Shown here piece after piece: positions 39,932-49,060 of a DNA stretch of 64,000 bases (its first letter is position 1; each line of letters starts with the position of its first letter). The stretch is from the NCBI GenBank assembly GCA_027488115.1, contig JAIYCG010000038.1, positions 20,266 to 84,265 on the forward strand. Reading direction: 5' to 3'. The translations under genes were made by a program, and so were the position numbers. This stretch comes from Comamonadaceae bacterium. GTDB taxonomy: Bacteria > Pseudomonadota > Gammaproteobacteria > Burkholderiales > Burkholderiaceae_C. The notes under the pieces are model-generated. The model saw nothing but the letters and a program-made list of their open reading frames with translations, had not been told where the DNA came from and did no database searches.

Positions 39932-41200
39932 ATGACCAAAGTGCCCAACATGATGAACGACCCCTTTGTGTGGTGGAGCAGCTTGAATTTCCAAGAAGCC
40001 TTTTTAGAAGTCTTGCTCTTTGCAGCTTGCGTTGCTTTGTCAGGGGTGTTGGTTTGGTTGGTTAGGCGCTCTACCCAAGCTTGGACCTTGTCTGTTTTGT
40101 TAGGGCGCCATTTGATCGATGGGGTTTTGTTTCCTGCCGTCTTACTGGGTTTTGTGTTTGCAACCCGTTCGGTGTGGGGCCGAAACCACCCACTTTGGAT
40201 TTTTGACTTTTTGGTGCCAGTCTGTTTGTCTTTGGCGGTCATTCGATTAAGCGTCAAAGTTCTTCAAGCTACTTTCAAAGATGCCGCTTGGGCACCCCCT
40301 TTAGAAAGAAGTCTGTCTTGGCTGGCCTGGGGTGCTGTGGTGCTTTGGCTCACTGGATTGTTGCCTATGGTATTGGAAGAACTTGATCAAATTCAGTGGA
40401 AAGTAGGGACGTCTCACTTGTCTGTCAGAACCCTGATTGAAGGCGGTTTGACGGCCGGCATTGTCATGCTCATCACGCTCTGGATTTCCTCGGCCATTGA
40501 AGCGCGATTGCTTCAATCCTCCTCGGGCAGCGAATTGTCTTTGCGCAAAGCAGTGAGCAATGCAGTGACTTCCTTGCTCATGTTTGTGGGCCTCATGTTG
40601 TCTTTGTCAGTTGTGGGCATCGACCTGACTGCATTGTCTGTATTGGGCGGTGCTGTGGGCGTTGGCATTGGCTTTGGGTTGCAAAAACTGGCGTCCAACT
40701 ATGTCAGCGGCTTTGTCATCTTGGCCGAGCGCAGCATGCGCATTGGCGACAGCGTCAAAGTTGACACGTTTGAAGGGCGAATCACAGACATTAAGGCACG
40801 CTACACCGTCATCCGTGCACCCAATGGCCGCGAGTCTATTGTTCCCAATGAAATGTTGATCAACAACCGAGTTGAAAATTTGTCCTTGGCCGATTCGCGT
40901 GTGTTGCAGAGCACCAGTGTTTCGGTGGCCTATGGCAGCGATGTTCAGTGGGTGATGCAACTTCTCCAACAAGCGTGTGAAGCGCAGGAACGGGTGTTGA
41001 AGGAGCCTTCACCTTTTGTGACGCTGTCTAGTTTTGGCTCGGATGGCTTGGAATTGACAGCCCACTATTGGATGGACGAGCAGCAGGCTGGGGTTCTCAC
41101 ATTGAAGTCTGAAATCAATGTTGAAATTTTGAAAGTCTTGCAGACCCACGGCATTGAAATTCCATACCCGCAGCGTGTGATTCACACACGCCCCCATTGA
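39932..41200 (+). CDS. MscS-family mechanosensitive ion channel
   Basis: A 422-residue inner-membrane channel that opens under membrane tension in hypo-osmotic shock. It has about five N-terminal hydrophobic segments and the pore-lining TM3 in LSVLGGAVGVGIGFGLQKLA. The beta domain follows (ILAERSMRIGDSVKVD, RYTVIRAPNGRESIVPN), and then the alpha/beta C-terminal domain. The frame is open from 39779, but ATG 39932, with AAGGA upstream, gives a proper start just after the deacetylase stop. Confidence 0.9.
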   Translation: MTKVPNMMNDPFVWWSSLNFQEAFLEVLLFAACVALSGVLVWLVRRSTQAWTLSVLLGRHLIDGVLFPAVLLGFVFATRSVWGRNHPLWIFDFLVPVCLSLAVIRLSVKVLQATFKDAAWAPPLERSLSWLAWGAVVLWLTGLLPMVLEELDQIQWKVGTSHLSVRTLIEGGLTAGIVMLITLWISSAIEARLLQSSSGSELSLRKAVSNAVTSLLMFVGLMLSLSVVGIDLTALSVLGGAVGVGIGFGLQKLASNYVSGFVILAERSMRIGDSVKVDTFEGRITDIKARYTVIRAPNGRESIVPNEMLINNRVENLSLADSRVLQSTSVSVAYGSDVQWVMQLLQQACEAQERVLKEPSPFVTLSSFGSDGLELTAHYWMDEQQAGVLTLKSEINVEILKVLQTHGIEIPYPQRVIHTRPH

Positions 41201-41236
41201 GACTGCAATCGGCTGGTCTGCCTGTTGCTAGACCTT

Positions 41237-41276
41237 AGTGAAGCTGAGTGAAAATCAGTGAATTTGACTGAACCTT
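41237..41276. repeat. four tandem 10-bp repeats (AGTGAANNNN)
   Basis: Four consecutive 10-base units begin AGTGAA, AGTGAA, AGTGAA and ACTGAA, each followed by four variable bases. They fill the convergent gap between mscS and the hydrolase gene, and the last overlaps that gene's stop. The period of one DNA turn puts the conserved half on one face of the helix. Confidence 0.75.
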
Positions 41277-42225
41277 AGGCTGTATGAAGTTGTGCGCGCA
41301 AAACTTGCGCGCACAGGCTGACCGCTGTGTTGGCTTCTTGCATCACTCGCCCCATGGTCATAAAGCCATGGATTTGGCGTTCAAAACAAATGTACTGCGA
41401 AGAAACCCCCGCTTTGGACAATGCGTCTGCATACATCAAGCCCTCATCTCTCAAGGGATCAAAGCCAGCTGTGAGGATGAATGCAGGCGGCAGGTTGGCA
41501 TGACTGTTGGCTAGCTGAGGTGAAGCGCGCCAATCTTTGGCATCTTCTCGATTTCTCAAATAATTTTCAGTGTAGTAAGCAATGGACTCTTTGGTGAGCA
41601 TATACCCTTTGCCATTAGCGTGGTAGGACGCTGTGTCTTGCCACATGATGGTGGCAGGGTAGATGAGCAATTGAAAAGCGGGTTGGACAGAAAGTCCTTT
41701 TTGATCGCGAAGTCCGATACAAGCTGCAGCAGACAAATTGCCGCCAGCACTGTCACCCCCGATGGCGATGCGCGATGCATCAATGCCCAAACTGGCAGCA
41801 TGTGCAACAGTCCAGTTGAACGCTGCCACGGTGTCATGGTAGGCCGCTGGAAACTTGTGCTCTGGCCCCATGCGGTAGTCGACCGAGACCACGACAACTT
41901 CAGACTGAAGGCAGAGACTTCTGCACAGGACATCGTGTGTGTCGAGATCGCCGATGGTCCAGCCACCGCCATGGACATAGACCAAGGCTGGCAGTGATTT
42001 TTGTGCTTGAGCGGCAGGCGGGTGGTATACCCGCAGAGGAATGCTCACGTCATCGTAAGACAAAGCCGTGTCTTGCACTCTGAGCACATCGGGTGCATCG
42101 GGTTGGGTGAAAGCTCGCCTTGATCTGTAAGACGCTCTGGCCTCTGCAGGCGACATGGTGTTCACGGGGGGAACGCCCTTGTCAATCATGAGTTGCATCA
42201 AGGCTTGGGCTTGTGGATCCAGCAT
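41275..42225 (-). CDS. alpha/beta hydrolase, hormone-sensitive-lipase (GDXG) family
   Basis: A 316-residue esterase. The oxyanion motif is HGGGWTIGD, the nucleophile serine is in GGDSAGGNLSAAA, the acid is in AGFDPLRDEG and the histidine in RQIHGFMTMG. There is no signal peptide. The frame opens at TTG 42240; ATG 42225 gives MLDPQAQALMQLMIDKG. It lies 29 bases after dctM on the same strand and is probably part of the TRAP operon, which suggests it hydrolyses an ester or related form of the imported acid. The substrate is unknown. Confidence 0.88.
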   Translation of the reverse strand: MLDPQAQALMQLMIDKGVPPVNTMSPAEARASYRSRRAFTQPDAPDVLRVQDTALSYDDVSIPLRVYHPPAAQAQKSLPALVYVHGGGWTIGDLDTHDVLCRSLCLQSEVVVVSVDYRMGPEHKFPAAYHDTVAAFNWTVAHAASLGIDASRIAIGGDSAGGNLSAAACIGLRDQKGLSVQPAFQLLIYPATIMWQDTASYHANGKGYMLTKESIAYYTENYLRNREDAKDWRASPQLANSHANLPPAFILTAGFDPLRDEGLMYADALSKAGVSSQYICFERQIHGFMTMGRVMQEANTAVSLCAQVLRAQLHTA

Positions 42226-42254
42226 GGCGCGTTCTTTCAAATCAAAGTTTTAAA

Positions 42255-43550
42255 TTACGAGGTCATCAGCGATGGCAGGTACAAGCTGAGTGAAGGAAAA
42301 AACAACAAGATGGCCAAGGTGATCACTTGCATGGCGACAAAGGGCCAGCACCCACGGAAGATGGTGCCAAGCCCTACCTTGGGCAATAGCGTATTCAACA
42401 CAAACAAGTTCATGCCCACGGGTGGCGATATCAGTCCGATTTGAATCACCATCACAATCAAGACTCCGAACCAAACCGGATCAAAGCCCAGTTGCATCAC
42501 TATGGGAAAGAAGAGGGGGATGGTCAAGAGCACCATGGTCAACTCTTCCATCACTGTGCCCAAGATGATGTAGATCACCATCATGGCACCAACCACCATG
42601 ACAGGTGACAGTCCCAAATGGGTGATCCATTCCTTGAGGTCGCTTGGCATGGTGGTGAAATTCACAAAGTTGGCAAACACAGTAGCTGCAATTAACAAGG
42701 TAAACAGCATGCCAGTGGTGCGGGCAGACTCGACCAAAATGCTGATGAGGCTTTCCCATGTCAGTGCTTTGCGTGCCCAAGCGAACAAGAAGGCACCTGC
42801 TGCACCCATACCAGCCCCTTCAGTGGCCGTGAATACGCCGCCATAAATGCCACCGAGAACCACAAACACCAACAGCAAAACGCCCCAAATGCCTCGCAAT
42901 GCGGCCATGCGTTGCGACCAAGTGAATTTCTCACCAGCAGGTGCATGTTCTGGATCGCGTGAGGTCATGATGACGACGGCCACCATAAGCAAGATGGCGG
43001 TCAGGATGCCAGGGATCACGCCTGCAGCAAACAGTTTGCCAATATGGGTTTCAGTTACGATGCCGTAAATGACCATGATGGTGGATGGCGGAATCATGAT
43101 GCCCAGCGTGCCGCCAGCGGCAATGACGCCAGTCGACAATGCATCGCTGTAACCCAATTTTTTCATGGAAGGATAGGCCACTTTGCTCATGGTGGCAGCC
43201 GTGGCAATGGAGGAGCCGCAAATGGCCCCGAAGCCTGCGCAAGCTGCAATGGTGGCATGGGCCAGTCCTCCGCGGCGATGTCCAATGAAGGTATAAGCAG
43301 CATGAAACAGCTCATGAGCCAAGCCAGCACGTGCCACAAAATTACCCATCAGAATGAACAATGGAATGACCGACAAGGTGTAGGCAAAGCCAGTCTCTTG
43401 AACGACTTGCGCGGTGCTGGCCAATGCTGGCATAAAGCCGCGTGTCAGCCCAATACCTACCACGCCCACCAAACCCATAGAAAAGGCCAAAGGCATGCGC
43501 AAAAGCGCCAATGCAAAAATGGCAACAAAGCCAAGGAGGGCTTCGGTCAC
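42255..43550 (-). CDS. TRAP transporter large permease, DctM type
   Basis: A 431-residue inner-membrane protein with about 12 hydrophobic segments, the ion-coupled transport subunit of a tripartite ATP-independent periplasmic transporter. Typical blocks are PLFILMGNFVARAGLAHELF, GFGAICGSSIATAATMSKVA and GGTLGIMIPPSTIMVIYGIVTE. The GTG start overlaps the stop of dctQ by 4 bases (GTGA), so translation is coupled. It forms a complex with DctQ and takes solute from the DctP protein encoded upstream. Confidence 0.93.
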   Translation of the reverse strand: MTEALLGFVAIFALALLRMPLAFSMGLVGVVGIGLTRGFMPALASTAQVVQETGFAYTLSVIPLFILMGNFVARAGLAHELFHAAYTFIGHRRGGLAHATIAACAGFGAICGSSIATAATMSKVAYPSMKKLGYSDALSTGVIAAGGTLGIMIPPSTIMVIYGIVTETHIGKLFAAGVIPGILTAILLMVAVVIMTSRDPEHAPAGEKFTWSQRMAALRGIWGVLLLVFVVLGGIYGGVFTATEGAGMGAAGAFLFAWARKALTWESLISILVESARTTGMLFTLLIAATVFANFVNFTTMPSDLKEWITHLGLSPVMVVGAMMVIYIILGTVMEELTMVLLTIPLFFPIVMQLGFDPVWFGVLIVMVIQIGLISPPVGMNLFVLNTLLPKVGLGTIFRGCWPFVAMQVITLAILLFFPSLSLYLPSLMTS

Positions 43551-44032
43551 AGCACACCCCCTTCAGATTCTTCGTCTTCACCCAAGGGGTTGAAGACCAG
43601 AATCAAATGAACAATGCCTGCCAGAGCGCACATGAAGCCCATGCCCATGATGAAGGGCGCCTTAGAAATTTTGAGCTGTGCGGTGGTTTCGCCGTAAGAG
43701 GCAAAGTCAATGCCCGTTGAAATCATGAGCCAACCAAGGGCGAGCAATGCGATACTGCAAAGCAAATTGACCAGAGCTTTTTGGAATTTCACAAAACCTT
43801 TTGGCCAGAAACTGTCGAGCGAGTCAAACACCACATGTTCTGCCTTGCGAGAGACCAAGGGCAGGGCGCCGAAAATAACCACAACCATGAGCAATTCAGT
43901 GAGTTCTAAGGAGCCCGCGATGGAGTGGTCAAAAAGTTTTCTGCCAGAGACATCTAAAAATGTCAAAACCATAATGGCAAAAAGTGCAATACCTGATATC
44001 AGGCTACAGAGTTGGTCGAAAAATTTGTTCAC
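43547..44032 (-). CDS. TRAP transporter small permease, DctQ type
   Basis: A 161-residue membrane protein with four hydrophobic segments and the family blocks DVSGRKLFDHSIAGSLELTELLMV and RKAEHVVFDSL. It forms the small subunit with DctM. A hairpin with a T run lies between dctP and this gene and may lower its expression relative to the binding protein. Confidence 0.9.
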   Translation of the reverse strand: MNKFFDQLCSLISGIALFAIMVLTFLDVSGRKLFDHSIAGSLELTELLMVVVIFGALPLVSRKAEHVVFDSLDSFWPKGFVKFQKALVNLLCSIALLALGWLMISTGIDFASYGETTAQLKISKAPFIMGMGFMCALAGIVHLILVFNPLGEDEESEGGVL

Positions 44033-44052
44033 TGAGATTCCAATGCGACATC

Positions 44053-44092
44053 AAAAAAAGCGGTACCTCTCAATTTTGACAGGTACCGCTTT
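44053..44092 (-). terminator. hairpin and T run between dctP and dctQ (attenuator)
   Basis: AAAGCGGTACCT (44057-44068) and AGGTACCGCTTT (44081-44092) form a perfect 12-bp stem with a 12-base loop. Read in the operon direction, the stem is followed by seven T. It would end a large share of transcripts after dctP, giving more binding protein than permease, as in many transporter operons. Confidence 0.82.
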
Positions 44093-44129
44093 CATTTATT
44101 GCCAAACGCTTTGAAGCGTTAGGCCTTAT

Positions 44130-45146
44130 TTATTTTTCAAGTTTGGCAATTTCAGCGCGGAAAGCTGCCAAGACCTTGGCAGGGTCTTGCAGACCTTTGG
44201 CCTTAGAGGAGGCAATCCAATTTTGTTCCAACGATTGTGTCTTCTCTTTGACATCTGCCACAAACTTGGCATCAGCTTTGGTGACGATCACATTGTTGGC
44301 CTGCATCAGCGCAAAAGCCCGACGGTCGACTTTATCCCAGCCGCGGCCAAAAATACGGGCTGCAGTTTCGCCAGAAATTTCATCGACAGCCTTTTTATCT
44401 TCTGGCGATAACTTGTCATATTTTGATTGGTTCATCATGAACACGAAACTGGTGTTGTACAAGCCACCAGGGAACGTGGTCGCGTGCTTGATGATCTTAT
44501 CGATCTTGAAAGACTCGGTCGACTCAGCTGGAAACAAGGTGCCGTCCATCACCCCAGAAGAAAGCAGTTCATAGGAGTCAGGGGCTGGCTTTAAGGTCAC
44601 ATTCATGTTCAAAGCTTTTGACATGTCATTGACCATGCCACCCCCCACGCGGAATTTGAGACCCGTCAAATCTTCAACCTTGGTAATGGGGCGCTTAACG
44701 TTGAAAACCATGCCAGGGCCGTGGGAGAACAAGCTCAATACTTTGACGCCCTGGTGCTCTGCTGCAAATTCAGGATACTTGCTAGAGACTCTGCTGAGAG
44801 CTACCGAAATGGATTCGGCACTGTTGCCAAGGAAGGGCAGTTCTGTCATCTGAGTATGCACAAAACGGCCGGGGGTGTAGCCGTGAACGGTGTATGACAA
44901 ATCGGCCAGACCGTTTTTCACGGCATCGTAGGTTCCGGGCGCAGGTGTGACGCCGCGAGGCAAGATATTGCATTTGATGCGACCTTTGGTGTTGTTCTCC
45001 AACAAGTCACACCATTCTTTTTGAGCCATCGAAGCAGTGTGCGTCGGTGGCAACCAGCTTGAGACTGTGAGCACTGTTTGAGCTTGCGTCGCGGTCGTCA
45101 ATGCGGTGAATGCCAAAATGGCAATAGATAAATAAGACTTTTTCAT
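44130..45146 (-). CDS. TRAP transporter substrate-binding protein, DctP type
   Basis: A 338-residue periplasmic protein with a signal peptide cleaved near TQAQT (about residue 22). The mature part has family blocks GLADLSYTVHGYTPGRF, LKFRVGGGMVNDMSKALN and GVMDGTLFPAESTESFK. The Arg in the GLKFRVGG segment is where DctP-type proteins bind the ligand carboxylate. The ligand is not known; the fatty-acid/ETF neighbours and the hydrolase hint at a carboxylic acid. Confidence 0.92.
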   Translation of the reverse strand: MKKSYLSIAILAFTALTTATQAQTVLTVSSWLPPTHTASMAQKEWCDLLENNTKGRIKCNILPRGVTPAPGTYDAVKNGLADLSYTVHGYTPGRFVHTQMTELPFLGNSAESISVALSRVSSKYPEFAAEHQGVKVLSLFSHGPGMVFNVKRPITKVEDLTGLKFRVGGGMVNDMSKALNMNVTLKPAPDSYELLSSGVMDGTLFPAESTESFKIDKIIKHATTFPGGLYNTSFVFMMNQSKYDKLSPEDKKAVDEISGETAARIFGRGWDKVDRRAFALMQANNVIVTKADAKFVADVKEKTQSLEQNWIASSKAKGLQDPAKVLAAFRAEIAKLEK

Positions 45147-45461
45147 GTCGGGCTCCGGTCAATCAATGAGGGGTTCAGAAAGGCTGCCAATTTCTATAAG
45201 GTTTTGTCATAAAACCCTGCGTGGTACATGGTAATGCCAATTAGCCAACCGACTGGTCGGTGAATTCCCGAGGTTTTTGAGGTTTTCAATCAATCGACAG
45301 GTGTTATAAAATGCGAACGATCGTGCTTTTTTGAATGTAAAGCTTGAGAAAATTTTGAATTGATGCAGAATTGACGTTTACGTTAACGTCAATTAAAAGA
45401 CATTTTGCCAAGGCATTCAATTTAACCATCTGTCTGCCTGTTTTTTCTTGGAGATTTGGCT
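45147..45461. promoter_or_regulatory. 315-bp control region between dctP and etfB
   Basis: This is the longest gene-free stretch in the window and must hold the promoters of the divergent dctP and etfB operons. I see three palindromes: ACCGAC/GTCGGT (45248-45261), a TetR-type shape; ACGATCGT (45317-45324); and the long LiuR-like site at 45371-45392. A distal promoter is possible with TTTTCA (45283) and TATAAA (45305-45310). I see no gene or tRNA in it. Confidence 0.6.
45371..45392 (+). promoter_or_regulatory. LiuR-like (MerR family) operator over the etfB promoter
   Basis: TTGACGTT (45371-45378) and AACGTCAA (45385-45392) are exact inverted repeats six bases apart. The first six bases, TTGACG, also match a -35 box, with TAAAAG (45394-45399) as a -10 after 17 bases. 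The palindrome therefore covers the promoter spacer, as expected for MerR-type activators. The sequence resembles sites predicted for LiuR, a regulator of branched-chain amino acid and fatty-acid breakdown genes in proteobacteria. The assignment to LiuR is inference. Confidence 0.55.
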
Positions 45462-46214
45462 ATGAAAATTCTTGTGCCCGTCAAACGGGTCGTCGACTAC
45501 AACGTCAAGGTGCGTGTCAAATCTGACGGCACAGGCGTGGACATCGCCAACGTCAAAATGAGCATGAACCCCTTTGACGAAATTGCAGTCGAAGAAGCTG
45601 TTCGATTGAAAGAAAAGGGCTTTGCAACGGAAGTGATCGCCGTTTCATGTGGCGTTACGCAATGTCAAGAAACATTGCGCACGGCCATGGCCATCGGTGC
45701 AGATCGCGCTATCTTGGTCGAAACAACGGAAGAACTGCAGCCCCTGGCAGTCGCTAAATTGCTCAAAGTTTTGGTGGACAAAGAGCAGCCAGGTCTGATT
45801 ATCTTGGGCAAGCAAGCCATTGACGACGATTGCAACCAAACAGGCCAAATGTTGGCCGCATTGGCCGACTTGCCGCAAGCCACCTTTGCATCCAAAGTGG
45901 AAGTGCTCGATGGCAAAGCGCAAGTCACCCGTGAAGTGGATGGCGGCTTGGAAGTGTTGTCATTGTCCATGCCTGCCGTCATCACCACTGACTTGCGCTT
46001 GAACGAGCCACGTTATGTCACTTTGCCGAACATCATGAAGGCAAAGAAAAAACAACTAGATACCTTCAAGCCTGAAGATTTGGGTGTCGACGTAGCGCCT
46101 CGCATCACCACCCTCAAAGTCTCTGAGCCACCTAAGCGTTCTGCTGGTATCAAGGTGCCCGATGTTGCAACATTGGTTGATAAACTTAAAAACGTATCCA
46201 AGGTCATTTCATGA
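45462..46214 (+). CDS. etfB: electron transfer flavoprotein subunit beta
   Basis: EtfB with EtfA carries electrons from acyl-CoA dehydrogenases to ETF-ubiquinone oxidoreductase. The 250-residue product has [17 protein letters not shown], the AMP-site region [17 protein letters not shown] and [13 protein letters not shown]. The frame opens at 45456; ATG 45462 has TTGGAG upstream and gives the usual length. It overlaps etfA by 4 bases (ATGA). Confidence 0.97.
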   Translation: MKILVPVKRVVDYNVKVRVKSDGTGVDIANVKMSMNPFDEIAVEEAVRLKEKGFATEVIAVSCGVTQCQETLRTAMAIGADRAILVETTEELQPLAVAKLLKVLVDKEQPGLIILGKQAIDDDCNQTGQMLAALADLPQATFASKVEVLDGKAQVTREVDGGLEVLSLSMPAVITTDLRLNEPRYVTLPNIMKAKKKQLDTFKPEDLGVDVAPRITTLKVSEPPKRSAGIKVPDVATLVDKLKNVSKVIS

Positions 46215-47143
46215 GTTCTTTAGTTATTGCAGAACACGACAACACATCCATCAAGGGTGCCACGTTGAACACGGTCACAGCCGCAGTGGCTTGCGGTGGT
46301 GATGTGCACGTTTTGGTGGCTGGTCACAACGCAAGTTCAGCGGCCCAAGCTGCTGCACACATTGCGGGTGTCTCCAAAGTCATTCACGCCGATGCAGAAG
46401 GCCTGGCACATGGTTTGGCGGAAAACGTGGCTGCCCAAGTGTTGGCCATTGCGGGCAACTACACACACATTTTGTTCCCTGCAACAGCTGCCGGTAAAAA
46501 CGTGGCACCTCGCGTCGCTGCCAAGTTGGATGTGGCGCAGTTGAGCGACGTGACCTTGGTGCTGTCTGCTGACACCTTTGAGCGGCCTATTTATGCAGGC
46601 AATGCCATTGCAACCGTGCAGAGCAAAGACGCCATCAAAGTTTTGACGGTTCGCACCACAGGTTTTGATGCTGCTGCTGCCTCAGGAGGTTCAGCCAACG
46701 TTGAATCTGCCGCAGCTATCGATGACAGCGGAAAGAGTGCATTCAAAGGGAGCGAGATTGCCAAAAACGATCGTCCTGAACTTACAGCAGCCAAGATCAT
46801 TGTGTCGGGTGGTCGTGCTTTGGGCAGCGCCGAAAAATTTGCCGAAGTGATCACACCTTTGGCAGACAAATTGGGCGCCGCCATGGGTGCCAGCCGCGCA
46901 GCGGTCGATGCAGGTTATGCCCCCAACGATTGGCAAGTGGGTCAAACCGGCAAGATTGTCGCGCCACAGTTGTATGTGGCTTGCGGTATTTCGGGTGCCA
47001 TTCAGCACTTGGCCGGCATGAAGGACAGCAAGGTCATTGTGGCCATCAACAAGGACCCTGAGGCACCCATTTTCAGTGTGGCCGATTATGGTTTGGAAGC
47101 TGATCTGTTTGTGGCAGTGCCCGAATTTGTCAGCGCACTTTGA
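46211..47143 (+). CDS. etfA: electron transfer flavoprotein subunit alpha
   Basis: The FAD-binding subunit of ETF. The 310-residue product has an N-terminal alpha/beta domain and a C-terminal FAD domain with [36 protein letters not shown] and [20 protein letters not shown]. It is translated together with etfB and is followed by a hairpin before the acyl-CoA dehydrogenase gene. Confidence 0.97.
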   Translation: MSSLVIAEHDNTSIKGATLNTVTAAVACGGDVHVLVAGHNASSAAQAAAHIAGVSKVIHADAEGLAHGLAENVAAQVLAIAGNYTHILFPATAAGKNVAPRVAAKLDVAQLSDVTLVLSADTFERPIYAGNAIATVQSKDAIKVLTVRTTGFDAAAASGGSANVESAAAIDDSGKSAFKGSEIAKNDRPELTAAKIIVSGGRALGSAEKFAEVITPLADKLGAAMGASRAAVDAGYAPNDWQVGQTGKIVAPQLYVACGISGAIQHLAGMKDSKVIVAINKDPEAPIFSVADYGLEADLFVAVPEFVSAL

Positions 47144-47172
47144 ACCGGCTGATTTAATTGGATTGTGAGTTT

Positions 47173-47202
47173 GAAAGGCATCCTGTGAGGTGCCTTTCTT
47201 TT
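47173..47202 (+). terminator. hairpin after etfA
   Basis: GAAAGGCA (47173-47180) pairs with TGCCTTTC (47191-47198), and four T follow. It lies between etfA and the acyl-CoA dehydrogenase gene and could be a weak terminator or attenuator that lowers expression of the latter. Confidence 0.55.
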
Positions 47203-47216
47203 GCATGGAGAGACTG

Positions 47217-49007
47217 ATGAGTTACGTAGCCCCCTTAAAAGACATGCTTTTCAACATAGAGCACTTGGCCCAGATTGGCCAAGTGGCACTGATGCCTGGT
47301 TTTGAAGAAGCCGGTTTAGAAACTGCACAAGCGGTGTTGGAAGAATGTGCCAAGTTGAATCAAGACGTGATTGCGCCATTGAACTGGGAAGGCGACAAAA
47401 ACCCTTCCGCATTTTCAAACGGCCACGTCAAGACCACACCAGGTTTTAAAGAGGCATTTAAACAATACGGAGAAGGTGGCTGGCAGGGTTTGCAACACCC
47501 CACCGATTTTGGTGGACAAGGCTTGCCAAAAACCATTGGCGCTGCCTGCGGTGAAATGCTCAACTCTGCCAACATGAGTTTCGCGCTGTGTCCCTTGTTA
47601 ACGGACGGTGCCATTGAAGCTTTGTTAACGGCAGGTTCCGATGAACTCAAAAATATTTATCTGGCCAAATTAATTTCGGGTGAGTGGACAGGCACCATGA
47701 ATTTGACTGAACCGCAAGCAGGCTCAGACTTGGCTTTGGTGCGTACACGGGCAGAACCTTTGCCCGATGGCACGTTCAAAGTGTTTGGCACCAAAATTTA
47801 CATCACCTATGGTGAACATGACATGGCTGAAAACATCGTGCACTTGGTGTTGGCCCGTGTGCAAGGTGCGCCAGAGGGCGTGAAGGGCATTAGCCTGTTT
47901 GTAGTGCCCAAGTTCATGGTAAATGCAAACGGTAGCCTTGGTGCTCGCAACGATGTTCACTGTGTCAGCATTGAGCACAAGATGGGCATCAAGGCCAGTC
48001 CCACGGCTGTGTTGCAGTATGGCGACCATGGCGGAGCAGTTGGCTATTTGGTGGGCGAGGAAAACCGCGGCCTCGAATACATGTTCATCATGATGAACGC
48101 TGCGCGTTATGCTGTAGGCGTGCAGGGCATTGCCATAGCAGAGCGTGCCTATCAAAAAGCCGTTCAGTACGCCAAAGATCGCGTGCAAAGCCGACCTGTA
48201 GATGGCAGCATGAACACCTCTGCGCCCATCATTCATCATCCCGATGTCAAGCGCATGCTCATGACCATGCGAGCCACCACAGAAGGCTGCCGCGCCTTGG
48301 CAACGGTTGCTGCATCGGCTTATGACGCGGCACACCACCACCCCGATGCAGAAGTGCGCAAACAAAACGCGCTGTTTTATGAATTCATGGTGCCCTTGGT
48401 CAAAGGGTACAGCACTGAAATGAGCTTGGAGGTGACGTCACTTGGCGTGCAAGTTCATGGTGGTATGGGCTTCATTGAAGAAACGGGCGCAGCACAGTAC
48501 TACCGAGACGCCAAAATTTTGACCATCTATGAAGGGACCACGGCCATTCAAGCCAATGACCTCGTAGGCCGCAAAACGGCACGTGACGGAGGTCAAACTG
48601 CCAAGGCCTTGGCGGCTCAAGTAGAGCAAACTGAAAATGAATTGCTGGCCAACTCGAATACAGATGCACAGGCCTTGGGACGCCGTTTAAAAGCTGCTCG
48701 TTTGGCTTTCATTGATGTGGTCAACTTCATCGCCGGTCACTCCAAAGCGCAACCCAATGACGTCTATGCAGGCAGCGTGCCTTACCTCATGCTGTCAGGT
48801 AATTTGATGGCGGGATGGCAGATGGGCCGGGCTTTGTTGGTGGCGCTGACGCAAAGCGCGAAAGGCAATGACAAGGCTTTCATGGATGCCAAAGTCACCA
48901 CAGCGCGCTTTTATGCAGATCATTTGCTCAGCCGTGCTCCTGGCGTTCGCGACAGCATTGTGGACGGTGCAAAGTGCGTGACAGCGCTTTCCTTAGAAGC
49001 TTTCTAA
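47217..49007 (+). CDS. acyl-CoA dehydrogenase, long (about 600-residue) DmdC-like type
   Basis: A 596-residue FAD enzyme that introduces a double bond into an acyl-CoA and passes electrons to the ETF encoded just upstream. It has the N-terminal extension of this subfamily (MSYVAPLKDMLFNIEHLAQIG), FAD/substrate blocks MNLTEPQAGSDLALVRT and GMGFIEETGAAQYYRD, and the YEGTTAIQANDLVGRK motif with the likely catalytic Glu. The subfamily includes 3-methylmercaptopropionyl-CoA dehydrogenase DmdC and medium/long-chain enzymes; the true substrate is not clear. ATG 47217, with GGAG upstream, is preferred over the longer frame from 47190. Confidence 0.92.
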   Translation: MSYVAPLKDMLFNIEHLAQIGQVALMPGFEEAGLETAQAVLEECAKLNQDVIAPLNWEGDKNPSAFSNGHVKTTPGFKEAFKQYGEGGWQGLQHPTDFGGQGLPKTIGAACGEMLNSANMSFALCPLLTDGAIEALLTAGSDELKNIYLAKLISGEWTGTMNLTEPQAGSDLALVRTRAEPLPDGTFKVFGTKIYITYGEHDMAENIVHLVLARVQGAPEGVKGISLFVVPKFMVNANGSLGARNDVHCVSIEHKMGIKASPTAVLQYGDHGGAVGYLVGEENRGLEYMFIMMNAARYAVGVQGIAIAERAYQKAVQYAKDRVQSRPVDGSMNTSAPIIHHPDVKRMLMTMRATTEGCRALATVAASAYDAAHHHPDAEVRKQNALFYEFMVPLVKGYSTEMSLEVTSLGVQVHGGMGFIEETGAAQYYRDAKILTIYEGTTAIQANDLVGRKTARDGGQTAKALAAQVEQTENELLANSNTDAQALGRRLKAARLAFIDVVNFIAGHSKAQPNDVYAGSVPYLMLSGNLMAGWQMGRALLVALTQSAKGNDKAFMDAKVTTARFYADHLLSRAPGVRDSIVDGAKCVTALSLEAF

Positions 49008-49060
49008 GATAGCTCACATACTTTCAGCATCAACACCCCATTATTCCAACTGGAGACCTC

